The notes beneath the pieces were generated by a model. It did not search any database. It saw only the letters and a list, made by a program, of their open reading frames with translations, and was not told the origin of the DNA. Position numbers and translations under genes: made by a program. From an uncultured Bacteroidota bacterium (lineage in GTDB: Bacteria; Bacteroidota; Rhodothermia; Rhodothermales; UBA10348): a stretch of 44,241 nucleotides of DNA. Positions 25,523 to 35,430 of this stretch are shown one piece after another. The stretch spans positions 1 through 44,241 of the forward strand of contig CALFHN010000113.1 in the NCBI GenBank assembly GCA_937876355.1, in the 5' to 3' direction. The stretch's first letter is position 1, and the number at the start of each line of letters is the position of its first letter.

Positions 25523-25536
25523 GTGCAATAATGCAC
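25523..25536. promoter_or_regulatory. Candidate operator upstream of the PadR-like gene
   Basis: The inverted repeat GTGCA-ATAA-TGCAC sits 30 bp before the GTG start of the PadR-like gene, downstream of leuD. PadR proteins often bind inverted repeats with an 8- to 10-bp half-site spacing and repress their own gene. The match in position is suggestive only. Confidence 0.35.
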
Positions 25537-25568
25537 CCGTGTGTACAGCTGCTACTCCTGTCGGCCCA

Positions 25569-25592
25569 GGCCATTAGGCCATTAGGCCATTA
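25569..25592. repeat. Three tandem copies of an 8-bp unit across the leuD stop
   Basis: The plus-strand unit GGCCATTA occurs three times without interruption (25569-25576, 25577-25584, 25585-25592). The leuD stop (25582-25584) falls in the middle copy, and leuD's last residues (LMA) are encoded by the repeat. Eight is not a multiple of three, so gain or loss of a copy would shift the reading of the leuD tail. Confidence 0.7.
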
Positions 25593-26142
25593 AGCCTGCT
25601 CGACGCGCATATTCAAAAACATTACCACATTTCAGAATCTCAGCCACATCCCCGAGAGGATCTAACAAAAACTCGATACCCGAAGTGACATTGATTAAAA
25701 TGCCGGTTTTAGTATCTAATGTGAGTTCGTCCCCGGTTTTAATCTGATCAATCAGCCGGACTCTCGTTTCAAACGGAATGACAAACCCCCCATCAACCGC
25801 GTTCCTATAAAATATTCTTGCGTACGATTCGGCGATTACCACTTCTGAACCTGCTTCTTGCAAGGCGAACGGAGCGTGCTCACGAGAGGATCCGCATCCA
25901 AAATTGGTCCCTGCTATCACAAACGTAAAGTCGCTTTTGTACTTATCCGGGGCAGTAAAGGGGACGTTACCTTCTGGAATTCCTTGTTGCCCATCTGGCA
26001 GGCCACAAAGAGCATATCTACCGTAAAATTGACGTTCTTCAGGCACCGTCATACTGTAGACGAGGTGTATAGCCGGAATAATTTGATCCGTGTCTATGGA
26101 GTCTCCGACCACGTAGGCCTTTCCCGTAATGATGTCTTTCAT
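25582..26142 (-). CDS. leuD: 3-isopropylmalate dehydratase small subunit (LeuD, HacB/archaeal-type)
   Basis: A 186-residue aconitase-swivel subunit that pairs with LeuC to isomerise isopropylmalate in leucine synthesis. The frame is open further upstream, but the ATG at 26142 (MKDIITGKAYVVGDSIDTDQI) overlaps the leuC stop by 4 bp and is the family start. Motifs: GDSIDTDQIIPA (18-29) and NFGCGSSREHAPFAL. The size is closer to the archaeal/HacB-type subunit (about 165) than to E. coli LeuD (about 200). Its stop lies inside the 8-bp repeat. Confidence 0.92.
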   Translation of the reverse strand: MKDIITGKAYVVGDSIDTDQIIPAIHLVYSMTVPEERQFYGRYALCGLPDGQQGIPEGNVPFTAPDKYKSDFTFVIAGTNFGCGSSREHAPFALQEAGSEVVIAESYARIFYRNAVDGGFVIPFETRVRLIDQIKTGDELTLDTKTGILINVTSGIEFLLDPLGDVAEILKCGNVFEYARRAGLMA

Positions 26143-27437
26143 ACCAATACTTCTCGTGGGTCGGTGATAGTCCCATGGATTGCGGAAGCAGCCACTGTCA
26201 ATGGCGAGGCCAAATACACGGCTGCTTGTTTGGAGCCCATTCGGCCCGGAAAATTTCGATTCGTGGTGGAAATGACGACTTCCGTGCCGTGGGTTCGGCC
26301 AAACGTATCGACCGGACCTCCAAGGCAAGCTCCACAAGAGGCATGGCCCATTTTACAACCGGCATCAAGGAACACCTGCCAAATGGTTTTGCCGTTCATG
26401 GTCCGCTCGCGAAGTTGGCGGGTTACTTCTGAGCTGGCTGGTACAACAAACGTATCGATGCGCACTTCGTTGCCTTCCAATATGCTCGCCGCGGCCATAA
26501 AGTCTTCAATCTTTCCGCCCGTGCAGCTACCAATGTAAGCCCGGTCTAATTTTGTACCCGCTACTTCAGAAACATTGGCGAGATTGTCCGGCCGGTGGGG
26601 TTTGGCGACCACTGGTTCCATTTTTGAAACGTCATACACTCGCTCAGAGAAAAAAGTAGCTCCAGCGTCGCCGTATACCGGATCAAAGCCATGATCGGTT
26701 CGGGCTCTGACATACTCGAATGTTTTCTCGTCCGGAGCGATAATTCCATTTTTCCCGCCTGCCTCAATAGCCATATTGGTTAGCGTCATGCGCTCTTCCA
26801 TAGACAGGTCAAAAACGGCTTTACCATCAAATTCCAGCGTTTTGTAGGTACCACCTTCAAATCCAATGTCTCCAATGACAGAAAGGATCAGGTCTTTTGC
26901 CATCAAGTACGGCGGTAGATCACCTTCAAACACAAAACGCATCGTTTCGGGTACTTTCACCCAAATTTTTCCCGTGCCCATGATCAGGGCCGCATCGGTA
27001 TTGCCAACTCCTGTCGAAAATAAACCGAACGCACCGGAGGTACAGGTGTGGCTGTCTGTTCCAAAAAGCACATTTCCAGGTCTGTTAAAACCCTCTTCAG
27101 CCAGTGCAATATGACAAACGCCTTTATAACGACTTGTACCCACATCGAAATAATGCGGCAAATCATGTTCCTTTGCAAACTCCCTCAGAATCTCAATATT
27201 ACGCCTGGCATGGGGGTCTTCTGTAAAGATGTAGTGGTCGGGCAAAATGACCAACTTGTCCTTATCCCAAACTTTCGCAGACTCCCCAAACTCTCTTTTG
27301 AATATGCCAATGGTGGGAGGACCACACACATCGTGCGTCATCAAAATATCCACATCGATCCAGATATTCTCACCTGGCGTAACACGCGCGCGGCCGGAGT
27401 GCTGGGCTAATATCTTCTGGGTAATTGTTTGTGCCAT
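26139..27437 (-). CDS. leuC: 3-isopropylmalate dehydratase large subunit (LeuC, archaeal-type)
   Basis: A 432-residue [4Fe-4S] aconitase-family subunit, shorter than E. coli LeuC (466) and typical of the archaeal-type/homoaconitase-like group. Cluster-ligand motifs: IGSCTGGKIEDF and ASCGACLGG; the GTDSHTCTSGAFG segment is also present. It acts with LeuD to convert 2-isopropylmalate to 3-isopropylmalate. The ATG at 27437 lies 6 bp after the leuA stop, and its own stop overlaps leuD by 4 bp. Confidence 0.92.
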   Translation of the reverse strand: MAQTITQKILAQHSGRARVTPGENIWIDVDILMTHDVCGPPTIGIFKREFGESAKVWDKDKLVILPDHYIFTEDPHARRNIEILREFAKEHDLPHYFDVGTSRYKGVCHIALAEEGFNRPGNVLFGTDSHTCTSGAFGLFSTGVGNTDAALIMGTGKIWVKVPETMRFVFEGDLPPYLMAKDLILSVIGDIGFEGGTYKTLEFDGKAVFDLSMEERMTLTNMAIEAGGKNGIIAPDEKTFEYVRARTDHGFDPVYGDAGATFFSERVYDVSKMEPVVAKPHRPDNLANVSEVAGTKLDRAYIGSCTGGKIEDFMAAASILEGNEVRIDTFVVPASSEVTRQLRERTMNGKTIWQVFLDAGCKMGHASCGACLGGPVDTFGRTHGTEVVISTTNRNFPGRMGSKQAAVYLASPLTVAASAIHGTITDPREVLV

Positions 27438-27443
27438 TAATCC

Positions 27444-29060
27444 TTACTCTGGAGTGCCGCTTCCAAAAGCCTGCATGATTCCGGTCGCTACGAATTGAAT
27501 AGACTCTTCCTCTGCGCGGTGCGAAGCCAATGAATTCAAAGCGTTCATGTATGCCTCGGCAGAGGCGTGAATCACGTCGGTGCTGCTGGCCTTTCCTGCG
27601 AAAAGTGGTCCATTAAGCCCGATGAGAACCGTAACCTCCCCGAAGGCATCCGCTCCTTCAGACACTGACCGAATGGAATAATTGACCAGATCATGACCTT
27701 CATTGACGGCATGATCAATAGCCCGGAATAAAGCATCAATCGGCCCATCGCCGGTGGCTACTTTTTCGATTGTTTCATCGCGTCGTAAATCGCGAATAGT
27801 AACTTTGGCCTCGGGTTCTTGGTCCGTACCAACAGACACCTGGAAGCTTTCTAATTGATAGTGTGGTTCAGTTTTCACGTTTTTGTAATCGTGGACTAGG
27901 TTAAATAAGTCAGAATCATTGATTTCTTTTTTGCGATCCGCAAGGCGTACGAACTCATCGTAAATAAGATCTTTTTCCGCGTCAGTTGAGTGAATGCCAA
28001 GTTGCTCCATCCGACTAAACAGGCCGTGACGGCCGGAATGCCGACCAAGGCGAATGGACTCGACAGCTTGCCCAACGTCTTCAGCACGCATAATCTCATA
28101 CGTTTCGCGGGCTTTTAGAACACCATCCTGATGAATACCCGCTTCATGGCTAAAAGCGTTCTTACCAACAATGGCTTTATTGTGTTGAACTAGGAAGCCA
28201 GAAAAGGTCGAAACCATCTTGGAGGATTGTGTCAGGAGGGCCGGATTTACATTCGTCTTCAGCTCGAAATATGGCGCCCGCACGACCAAGGCCATGATTA
28301 CTTCTTCTAAGGCTGCGTTGCCTGCCCTTTCTCCGATTCCATTTATCGTGCACTCAACCTGACGAGCTCCCGCCTGAACACCAGCGAGCGAATTGGCAAC
28401 GGCAAGCCCAAGGTCGTCATGGCAATGCGTAGAAAAAATGATGTTTTTACCAAAAGTACAGCCGCTCATGACTCGACGAATTAAATCAGCGTATTCGTCG
28501 GAAATGCAGTAACCAGTAGTGTCAGGTAGGTTTATAGTTGTGGCGCCAGCATCTATAACGGCCTGGACTACTTCGCACAAATAATCGGTATCCGTTCGGC
28601 CCGCATCCTCGGCACTGAATTCAATATTTGTTGTAAATCGTTTGGCCCGTTCAACCGCCTCAACAGCCATCTTTTTAATGGTTTGGCGTTTTCCCGCCAG
28701 GTTTACTCCATACCTGGCATCGGCAAACTTAGCGTTCAGGTGGATGTCGCTAGTGGCAATAAAGGTGTGGATTCTCGTATTGGCACCACCTTCGAGTGCC
28801 TTTCCTGCCGCATCGATATCTGCATTTTTGGCGCGGGCAAGTGCGCAAATGGTTGGCCCGTGAACTTCTTTTACGATGCGCCGAACCGCCTCAAATTGAG
28901 CGGGGGACGAAATAGGAAAACCAGCCTCGATTACGTCAACACCCAGACGGGACAATTGATGTGCTATCTCGACCTTCTCCGGGATGGTCATCGCCGCGCC
29001 GGGCGCTTGCTCCCCATCTCTCAGTGTAGTATCAAAAATAATTACCGAATCCCAAGCCAT
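27444..29060 (-). CDS. leuA: 2-isopropylmalate synthase
   Basis: A 538-residue enzyme that condenses 2-ketoisovalerate and acetyl-CoA, the first leucine-specific step. The upstream open frame is another-frame reading of leuB; the ATG at 29060 (MAWDSVIIFDTTLRDGEQAPG) is the start. The catalytic TIM barrel occupies residues 1-320 with TTLRDGEQAPG near the N-terminus, FSTHCHDDLGLAVANSLAG for the metal His pair, and GIGERAGNAALEE. A C-terminal LeuA dimer regulatory domain (about 400-520) is present, so feedback inhibition by leucine is likely. It begins 8 bp after leuB. Confidence 0.94.
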   Translation of the reverse strand: MAWDSVIIFDTTLRDGEQAPGAAMTIPEKVEIAHQLSRLGVDVIEAGFPISSPAQFEAVRRIVKEVHGPTICALARAKNADIDAAGKALEGGANTRIHTFIATSDIHLNAKFADARYGVNLAGKRQTIKKMAVEAVERAKRFTTNIEFSAEDAGRTDTDYLCEVVQAVIDAGATTINLPDTTGYCISDEYADLIRRVMSGCTFGKNIIFSTHCHDDLGLAVANSLAGVQAGARQVECTINGIGERAGNAALEEVIMALVVRAPYFELKTNVNPALLTQSSKMVSTFSGFLVQHNKAIVGKNAFSHEAGIHQDGVLKARETYEIMRAEDVGQAVESIRLGRHSGRHGLFSRMEQLGIHSTDAEKDLIYDEFVRLADRKKEINDSDLFNLVHDYKNVKTEPHYQLESFQVSVGTDQEPEAKVTIRDLRRDETIEKVATGDGPIDALFRAIDHAVNEGHDLVNYSIRSVSEGADAFGEVTVLIGLNGPLFAGKASSTDVIHASAEAYMNALNSLASHRAEEESIQFVATGIMQAFGSGTPE

Positions 29061-29068
29061 AATGCTAC

Positions 29069-30154
29069 CTATGATGAAACGGTTTCTACCGTAGTAATGT
29101 GTGTGATAAGTTCCGATACAAAGGCGGATGTGCTTATCGAACCCCGGCCGCCTGAGACCAAATCTGCTGTCCAATACCCTGCTTTGAGCGTATTCTCGAC
29201 GGCGAGACGAACGCTTTTTGCTGCCTCTGATTCTCCCCATTCTTCTAGCATCATCCCAGCGCTCAGGATGGCTCCAACGGGATTGGCTGAATCCTTCCCT
29301 GCCAATTCCGGAGCGCTTCCATGAACCGGCTCAAAAAGAGGCGTGATGCCTCCAAGACAAGCAGATGGAAGTAAACCAAGACTGCCGGCAAGCGTCGATG
29401 AGAGATCAGAAAGGATATCGCCGAATAGATTTCCAGTCAGAATAACATCAAATTGACGCGGGTTAAGTACCAGTTGCATGGCCGCATTGTCCACATAAAG
29501 GTGGTCCATCTGAATGTCAGGAAATTCGTCCCTGGCAATACGAGTCGCGGTTTCTCGCCAAAGGCGAGAAACCGCGAGGACATTTGCTTTATCAACTGAG
29601 GTAATGTGTCCTTTGCGTCGACGTGCCCACGTGCACGCCACTCGCGTAATTCGTTCAATTTCCGCCACCGAATACGTCATCGTATCCACAGCATATTCGG
29701 CTTCCAAAACGCGTGGCTTGCCAAAATAAATGCCTCCGATGAGCTCTCGAACCACCAAAATATCCGTTCCTTCCACTTTTTTAGGTGGTAAAACCGATAA
29801 ATGAGCTAACGAAGCGGGGACCGAAACCGGCCTCAGGTTTGCAAATACGCCCAAGCCAGATCTAAGCGCCAAAAGGCCGCCTTCTGGTCTTTCCTCGCCT
29901 TTAAGATGATCCCACCGAGGTCCACCAATTGCTCCCATCAATATTCCGTCGGCATTTTTACACGCAGAGAGCGTCTCCGGTGGAAGCGGGAAACCAACAG
30001 AATCAATGGCCGCTCCCCCGAACTCACATTCTTCAAACGTGAGTTCGAGTGCATACCGAACGGCTACCGATTCCAGGACTAATCGGGCTGCATTTGTTAC
30101 TTCGGGGCCTATACCATCTCCCGGAAGCAAAACTATATGACGCGATGATTTCAT
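29069..30154 (-). CDS. leuB: 3-isopropylmalate dehydrogenase
   Basis: A 361-residue NAD-dependent beta-decarboxylating dehydrogenase. Motifs: LLPGDGIGPEVT (8-19), the RELIGGIYFG segment and VDNAAMQLVLNPRQFDVI near the metal-binding aspartates. GNLFGDILSDLSSTLAGSLGLLPSA follows, here as two separate pieces. It converts 3-isopropylmalate to 2-oxoisocaproate. The stop is 8 bp upstream of leuA. The ATG lies 4 bp after ilvC. Confidence 0.95.
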   Translation of the reverse strand: MKSSRHIVLLPGDGIGPEVTNAARLVLESVAVRYALELTFEECEFGGAAIDSVGFPLPPETLSACKNADGILMGAIGGPRWDHLKGEERPEGGLLALRSGLGVFANLRPVSVPASLAHLSVLPPKKVEGTDILVVRELIGGIYFGKPRVLEAEYAVDTMTYSVAEIERITRVACTWARRRKGHITSVDKANVLAVSRLWRETATRIARDEFPDIQMDHLYVDNAAMQLVLNPRQFDVILTGNLFGDILSDLSSTLAGSLGLLPSACLGGITPLFEPVHGSAPELAGKDSANPVGAILSAGMMLEEWGESEAAKSVRLAVENTLKAGYWTADLVSGGRGSISTSAFVSELITHITTVETVSS

Positions 30155-30158
30155 AAGC

Positions 30159-31175
30159 TTAGGCAGAAACGTGTTCTTCTTTTTCTTTAGCGTCTTTTCG
30201 GATCCAAGACATCATATTGCGCAGCTTTTTACCAATGGTTTCCATCGGATGATTAAGCGAGGCACTCCTCAGTTTCGACATATTCGGCCAACCGGCATCA
30301 CATTCTGCGATCCATTCTCGTGCAAATTCTCCGCTCTGTACTTCGCCCAGAATTTTTTTCATCTCTTTTTTGACCTCGGCCGTGATAACCCGACTTCCCC
30401 TGGAGTATCCGCCATATTCTGCAGTGTCGGAGACGGATTTATTCATCATCTCAAGGCCACCCTCGTAATACAAATCTACGATTAGTTTCAATTCGTGTAA
30501 ACATTCAAAATAGGCCAATTCTGGTTCATATCCTGCTTCCACCAAGGTTTCAAAGCCCGCTTTGATAAGTGCTTCGCTTCCTCCGCAAAGTACTGCCTGC
30601 TCTCCAAATAAGTCCGTTTCGGTTTCATCTTTGAAATTCGTCTCGATTACACCGGCGCGCATCCCTCCTATCCCTTTGGACCAGCTTAGTGCCAGTTCCA
30701 TGGCATTTCCTGTGGCGTCTTGCGAAACCGCAACCAGACAAGGGACTCCTTTACCTTCTTCGAAAGTGCGCCGCACGAGATGCCCGGGAGACTTTGGAGC
30801 GACCATAAATACATCAATCCCCGGCGGTGGTACAATTTGATCGTAGTGAATATTAAAACCATGACCGAAGGCCAAGGCCTTTCCAGGCGTCATGTGCTGG
30901 GCAATTGACTCCTTATACACCGATTTTTGGAGCTGATCTGGAATCAATATCATTACCACATCAGCCCATTCTGCAGCGTTGGACACCGTCATGGTCTGGA
31001 GCCCTTTTGCCCGGACTTCGTCGGTTGAAGCCGAACCTTCACGAAGTCCCACAACCACATTAACACCGCTTTCATGCAGGTTGAGGGCATGGGCATGTCC
31101 TTGGCTTCCGTATCCAATTACAGCTACCTTTTTGTTCTGAATAAGGCCTAGATCGGCGTCGTAGTGCATTTTCAT
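30159..31175 (-). CDS. ilvC: Ketol-acid reductoisomerase (class I)
   Basis: A 338-residue NADP-dependent enzyme that makes dihydroxy-isovalerate and dihydroxy-methylvalerate. The Rossmann motif [13 protein letters not shown] spans about residues 21-33. The class I length and the [15 protein letters not shown] segment fit, and the C-terminal knotted domain carries [12 protein letters not shown]. The protein is the family size, with no insertion. It lies 52 bp downstream of the ilvN stop and 4 bp before leuB. Confidence 0.96.
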   Translation of the reverse strand: MKMHYDADLGLIQNKKVAVIGYGSQGHAHALNLHESGVNVVVGLREGSASTDEVRAKGLQTMTVSNAAEWADVVMILIPDQLQKSVYKESIAQHMTPGKALAFGHGFNIHYDQIVPPPGIDVFMVAPKSPGHLVRRTFEEGKGVPCLVAVSQDATGNAMELALSWSKGIGGMRAGVIETNFKDETETDLFGEQAVLCGGSEALIKAGFETLVEAGYEPELAYFECLHELKLIVDLYYEGGLEMMNKSVSDTAEYGGYSRGSRVITAEVKKEMKKILGEVQSGEFAREWIAECDAGWPNMSKLRSASLNHPMETIGKKLRNMMSWIRKDAKEKEEHVSA

Positions 31176-31227
31176 TATAATTGTGTCTGCGTTTTGTTTT
31201 TTTAATTAAGAAGAAGAGGCCGAAGGC

Positions 31228-31839
31228 TTAGTGTTCAAAAGCGAGTTCGCGCCGCATCGCTACCCGTCCACTTCGGGCCACCTCAAGAACATCGTAATCA
31301 CGCATCATGCCAATGAATGCATTGATCTTAGCAGGAGGCCCTGTCACTTCAAACGTGAGACTATCGGGTGTAATATTGACCACCGTAGCCCTAAATATGT
31401 CCACGACACTTATCAGTACAGGCCGTTCCAGAGCAGAACATCTGACCTGAACTAAACACAACTCGCGTTCAACATGGTCATGGAGGGTTACGTCTTCGAC
31501 TTCAATCGTGTCAATAAGATTGTTTAATTGTCTAATAACCTGTGCGATTATCCGGTCATTACCTATTGTTACAATAGTCATTCTTCGCAGAGAAGGATCT
31601 TTTGCCTCCCCCATAGAAACACTTTCCAGGTTGAATCCGCGTTGAGAAAACAAATTGGCAACCCGGTTTAAGGCATCCAACGTATTTTCAACCAAGACGG
31701 TTAGGACGTGGCGGTGAACCGAATCAGAAACACCCGGGTGAAGGGATTCCCCCGCGACCTGCTTTCTAAAGATTTGCTGCGGGGTTAACGTTTGCTTAGC
31801 AACAACGGTTGGTTGTGCAAAATGTGTTTGTGTATTCAT
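31228..31839 (-). CDS. ilvN: Acetolactate synthase small (regulatory) subunit
   Basis: A 203-residue protein of the IlvH/IlvN type. About 40 residues of non-conserved N-terminus precede the ACT domain (HVLTVLVENTLDALNRVANLFSQRGFN, then ESVSMGEAKDP and MTIVTIGNDRII). The C-terminal domain follows (ELCLVQVRC, DIFRATVVNITPDSLTFEVTG). It binds the catalytic subunit and gives valine feedback inhibition. The ATG is one base after the ilvB stop, so translation is coupled. Confidence 0.94.
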   Translation of the reverse strand: MNTQTHFAQPTVVAKQTLTPQQIFRKQVAGESLHPGVSDSVHRHVLTVLVENTLDALNRVANLFSQRGFNLESVSMGEAKDPSLRRMTIVTIGNDRIIAQVIRQLNNLIDTIEVEDVTLHDHVERELCLVQVRCSALERPVLISVVDIFRATVVNITPDSLTFEVTGPPAKINAFIGMMRDYDVLEVARSGRVAMRRELAFEH

Positions 31840-31840
31840 T

Positions 31841-33637
31841 TTAATTGATGTCCTCAGCAGAGGCCGTGATCATTTCGTCTGTGGTAGCGCCTGAAGGCAC
31901 CATTGGGAATACTTTTTCTTCCATGATGACCTTAAAATCCATCACGACAGGACGGTCCGTAACCTCCCAGGCAGCATCGATGGTCGATTGTATGTCTTCA
32001 GGTCGCTCGCAGCGCAAACCGACACAATTAAAAGCCTCGGCCAACTTGACAAAATCAGGGTTGGTTGGAGTTAAATCTGTATGGCTGTACCGCTCCTCGT
32101 GAAACAACTCTTGCCACTGCCTCACCATGCCTAGGTACGAGTTATTCAGAATCACGACCTTTAATGGCAATTTGTGAGCAGCAGCGACACCCAATTCCTG
32201 GATATTCATCAGCACGCCTCCATCCCCATTTATAGAAATAACCGGCAAACCACCTGGTTTCTGACCGAACGCCACGCCCATAGCTGCCGGCAAAGAAAAG
32301 CCCATTGTTCCTAGGCCCCCCGACGTTATGTGGGTTCGGGGATGGACGTAGGTAAAGAACTGAGCTCCCCACATTTGATTTTGACCTACGTCAGTCACAA
32401 CCGTAGCGTGCCCGCCTGTTTTATCCCTAAGCGCACGAATAATTTCTTGTGGGCGAAGTTTGCCGTCACTCTTGAAGGACATGGGGCATTCAGCCTTCCA
32501 AACATCGATTTGTTTAAGCCACTCCGAAGTATCCTTTGGTTCTACAAGTGGTTCAAGCTGCTCTAGAACAAGTTTAACATCTCCCAAAATGGGGCAATCG
32601 GCAGGCACGTTTTTTGAAATACATGCCGGATCTATGTCGATGTGAATAATTTTGGCATGCGGGGCCCAAGCTTCGATCTTGCCTGTTACTCGGTCATCAA
32701 ATCGCGCTCCAACGGCAATCAACAGGTCTGTATTTTGAACCGCTTTATTCGCATACCACGTTCCATGCATGCCTAACATCCCGACTGAAAGCGAGTCATT
32801 TTCAGGAAACGCCCCCAAGCCATGAAGTGTGGTGGTAACTGGAGCGTTTATTCGACGAGCAACTCGCGTTAACACTTCTGCTGCGTCCGCGATAATAGCC
32901 CCACCTCCTACGTAAAAAAGCGGTTTTTTTGACGCTCTTATCATGTCTGAGGCAATCTGAAGTTGATTCTTATTGCCTTTCTGCGCGAATGAATATCCCC
33001 GGATCGCAATGGATGCTGGATAGTGAAATGGAGCAGTGGCCATTAACACATCTTTAGGTAGATCGACAACTACGGGCCCCGGGCGCCCGGTTCTAGCAAT
33101 GTAATACGCCTTTTTAATGGTCGCGGCTAAATCATTCACGTCTCGAACCAAAAAACTGTGCTTCGTGATGCTTCGCGTTACGCCAATCGTATCGCACTCT
33201 TGAAAAGCATCGTTTCCGATCAATTTGGTTGGTACTTGTCCGGTAAATACCACAATTGGAATGGAATCCATGTAGGCATCCGCAATCCCAGTTACACAAT
33301 TTGTGGCACCCGGTCCTGAGGTAACGAGAACCGTCCCGACCTTTCCGGTGGACTTAGCATACCCTTCGGCAGCGTGCGTTCCGCCCTGTTCGTGGCGAAC
33401 CAGGACATGTTTAAACGTAGGATTGAGGCGGTGCATCGTGTCGTAAATACCAATTACCGCACCACCAGGGTACCCGAACACGATTTCCACTCCCTCTGCT
33501 TCGAGGGACCGAATGAAAATTTCTGCGCCTGTCAAGAGGCCGCCTCCCGTGTGAGACTCACCTTTCGGGGCGTTTTTTGATGTTCTAGATTCGGTCGCTC
33601 TCTCAAGTACCTTTGTTGCGATGTTCATAGTGTGCAC
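31841..33637 (-). CDS. ilvB: Acetolactate synthase large (catalytic) subunit
   Basis: A 598-residue thiamine-diphosphate enzyme of valine/isoleucine synthesis. N-terminal ThDP-PYR domain with GYPGGAVIGIYD and the activating Glu in RHEQGGTHAAEG. A central FAD-binding/transhydrogenase-like domain follows. The C-terminal ThDP-PP domain has the metal-binding GDGG...N motif (NGDGGVLMNIQELG) and LNNSYLGMVRQWQ. Two near ATGs open the frame (33637 and three codons on). It lies 12 bp after ilvD. Confidence 0.95.
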   Translation of the reverse strand: MHTMNIATKVLERATESRTSKNAPKGESHTGGGLLTGAEIFIRSLEAEGVEIVFGYPGGAVIGIYDTMHRLNPTFKHVLVRHEQGGTHAAEGYAKSTGKVGTVLVTSGPGATNCVTGIADAYMDSIPIVVFTGQVPTKLIGNDAFQECDTIGVTRSITKHSFLVRDVNDLAATIKKAYYIARTGRPGPVVVDLPKDVLMATAPFHYPASIAIRGYSFAQKGNKNQLQIASDMIRASKKPLFYVGGGAIIADAAEVLTRVARRINAPVTTTLHGLGAFPENDSLSVGMLGMHGTWYANKAVQNTDLLIAVGARFDDRVTGKIEAWAPHAKIIHIDIDPACISKNVPADCPILGDVKLVLEQLEPLVEPKDTSEWLKQIDVWKAECPMSFKSDGKLRPQEIIRALRDKTGGHATVVTDVGQNQMWGAQFFTYVHPRTHITSGGLGTMGFSLPAAMGVAFGQKPGGLPVISINGDGGVLMNIQELGVAAAHKLPLKVVILNNSYLGMVRQWQELFHEERYSHTDLTPTNPDFVKLAEAFNCVGLRCERPEDIQSTIDAAWEVTDRPVVMDFKVIMEEKVFPMVPSGATTDEMITASAEDIN

Positions 33638-33649
33638 GTAACGGCTTTC

Positions 33650-35359
33650 TTAAGCCAATACAGGTGTTGGTTGGGTGGGAAGTTTTAAGACAGCTCCGGT
33701 TGAAGCGCTCGAAACCATGAAGGCATATCGTTCCAGGTATCCGCCTTTGACTTTACTTTCAAAGGCAGGGAGTTGAGAAAGGCGAAAAGCCAATTCTTCG
33801 TCCGAGATACCAAGTTCAATACTTGAATTATGAAGGTCGATAGTGATCAAATCGCCCGGCTCCACTGCCGCAATCGGGCCCCCGGCAGCTGCTTCGGGCG
33901 AACAATGTCCAATGGAAAGGCCTCGTGTACCTCCGGAAAATCGTCCATCGGTTATCATGGCTACTTTTTTATCCATGCGCATCCCAGCCAAGGCTGATGT
34001 TGGTTGCAACATTTCGGGCATTCCCGGGCCCCCACGCGGTCCTTCATATCGGATAACCACGACGTCTCCTTCCTGGACCTGTCCGGATAAAATGCCTTCA
34101 GAGGCGGCGTCCTGATCTTCAAATATTCGAGCCGGACCGGAAAATGTCATCATGTCGTCTGAAACGGCGCCAGTTTTTATGACGCACCCTTCAGGAGCCA
34201 AATTTCCAAACAGGACGGACAATCCTCCGGTCTTTTTAAAGGGGTTGTCCACCGAACGAATTATATCTGGTCGATTCTTTTTTGCACCTACCAGGCACTC
34301 TTTTAGGGTCTTTCCAGAGACCGTTGGGCGGTCCGAGTTCAGCAGTCCGGCATGATCCAATTCAGCTAAAATGGCGTAGATACCACCGGCTTCCTCGACG
34401 TCTTCCATATGCACGTTGGGAGTAGCCGGCGAAACCATACAGATGTATGGCACACGGGCCGAAATGGCGTTGATGCGGTCCAAGTCGTAATCCAGGCCTG
34501 CTTCGGAAGCTGCGGCCAACATGTGCAGTACCGTATTGGTCGATCCCCCCATAGCCATATCGAGGGCAAAAGCATCGTCCAATGCGGCATCGGTGAAGAT
34601 GTCTAGGGGTTTGAGGTCTTCATAAACCAATTCGACAACGCGGCGCGCGGCTTGCTGCGCAAGAAGCGCGCGCCTTGGATCTATCGCCAAAATTGAACCA
34701 TTTCCCGGAAGGGCCAAACCCAATGCCTCCATAATGCAATTCATGGAGTTGGCAGTGAACATGCCGCTACACGATCCGCACGTCGGACAAGCATGTTGTT
34801 CCAGGGCAGAAAGGCGCTTTTCGTCGATATCGCCTTTTTGAAATTGACCTACGCCTTCAAAAACCGACACAAGGTCAATCTTCGTACCATCTTCCAACTG
34901 ACCGGCCTTCATCGGCCCACCAGAAACAAAAATGGTAGGAATATTACATCGAAGGGCGCCCATCAGCATGCCCGGAACGATCTTGTCGCAGTTCGGAATG
35001 CATATAAGCGCGTCCAAACAATGCGCCCGAGCTACGGTTTCTACGCAGTCTGCGATCAACTCTCGAGACGGTAGAGAAAACCGCATCCCCATGTGCCCCA
35101 TGGCTATACCGTCGTCTACGCCAATCGTGTTGAACTCAAATGGAACCCCGCCAGCTTCCCTAATGCCAGCCTTGATAACTTTTCCAAACTCTTGAAGATG
35201 AACATGACCGGGAATAAGGTCGATATACGAATTGCAAACGCCAATGAACGGCTTATCGAAATCGGAATCGTCTAGGATTGCACCGGTTGCACGCAGTAAA
35301 CTCCTATGAGGAGCACGGGTGTAGCCTTTTTTAATCGTATCGCTGAGTCGTTTGGACAT
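33650..35359 (-). CDS. ilvD: Dihydroxy-acid dehydratase
   Basis: A 569-residue iron-sulfur enzyme that forms the 2-keto acids for valine and isoleucine. The cluster cysteines are visible: C42 in [13 protein letters not shown]124 in [11 protein letters not shown], and C194/C197 in [28 protein letters not shown] lies near the C-terminus. It is the first structural gene of the ilv-leu cluster. It stands 71 nt after a branched-chain-rich leader frame and 15 nt after a small hairpin, so its translation or transcription is probably leader-controlled. Confidence 0.95.
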   Translation of the reverse strand: MSKRLSDTIKKGYTRAPHRSLLRATGAILDDSDFDKPFIGVCNSYIDLIPGHVHLQEFGKVIKAGIREAGGVPFEFNTIGVDDGIAMGHMGMRFSLPSRELIADCVETVARAHCLDALICIPNCDKIVPGMLMGALRCNIPTIFVSGGPMKAGQLEDGTKIDLVSVFEGVGQFQKGDIDEKRLSALEQHACPTCGSCSGMFTANSMNCIMEALGLALPGNGSILAIDPRRALLAQQAARRVVELVYEDLKPLDIFTDAALDDAFALDMAMGGSTNTVLHMLAAASEAGLDYDLDRINAISARVPYICMVSPATPNVHMEDVEEAGGIYAILAELDHAGLLNSDRPTVSGKTLKECLVGAKKNRPDIIRSVDNPFKKTGGLSVLFGNLAPEGCVIKTGAVSDDMMTFSGPARIFEDQDAASEGILSGQVQEGDVVVIRYEGPRGGPGMPEMLQPTSALAGMRMDKKVAMITDGRFSGGTRGLSIGHCSPEAAAGGPIAAVEPGDLITIDLHNSSIELGISDEELAFRLSQLPAFESKVKGGYLERYAFMVSSASTGAVLKLPTQPTPVLA

Positions 35360-35373
35360 GAAGCGTATCTTTT

Positions 35374-35424
35374 TGGGGTGATGTCAACCCCATTTTAGAT
35401 ATGCCTTCAGCGTATAGGATTGAC
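35374..35424 (-). promoter_or_regulatory. Mutually exclusive hairpins between the ilv leader and ilvD
   Basis: On the minus strand TGGGGT (35392-35387) can pair with ACCCCA (35379-35374), ending 15 nt before the ilvD ATG. The overlapping GGGGTTGAC (35391-35383) can instead pair with GTCAATCC upstream (35424-35417). The two folds cannot coexist. No T-run follows, so the switch would act on translation or on another terminator; this is inferred. Confidence 0.5.
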
Positions 35425-35430
35425 GTTAGT

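Noticed and set aside
25858-26538. 226-codon open frame on the plus strand
   Set aside because: Antisense shadow of leuC and leuD.
28683-29324. 213-codon open frame on the plus strand
   Set aside because: It lies antisense to leuA and leuB, both with full family motifs; its composition does not resemble a protein.
35371-35395. Hairpin with flanking T-run on the plus strand before ilvD, as a possible terminator
   Set aside because: No plus-strand gene ends there; on the ilvD strand the hairpin is followed by A residues, so it is not an intrinsic terminator.
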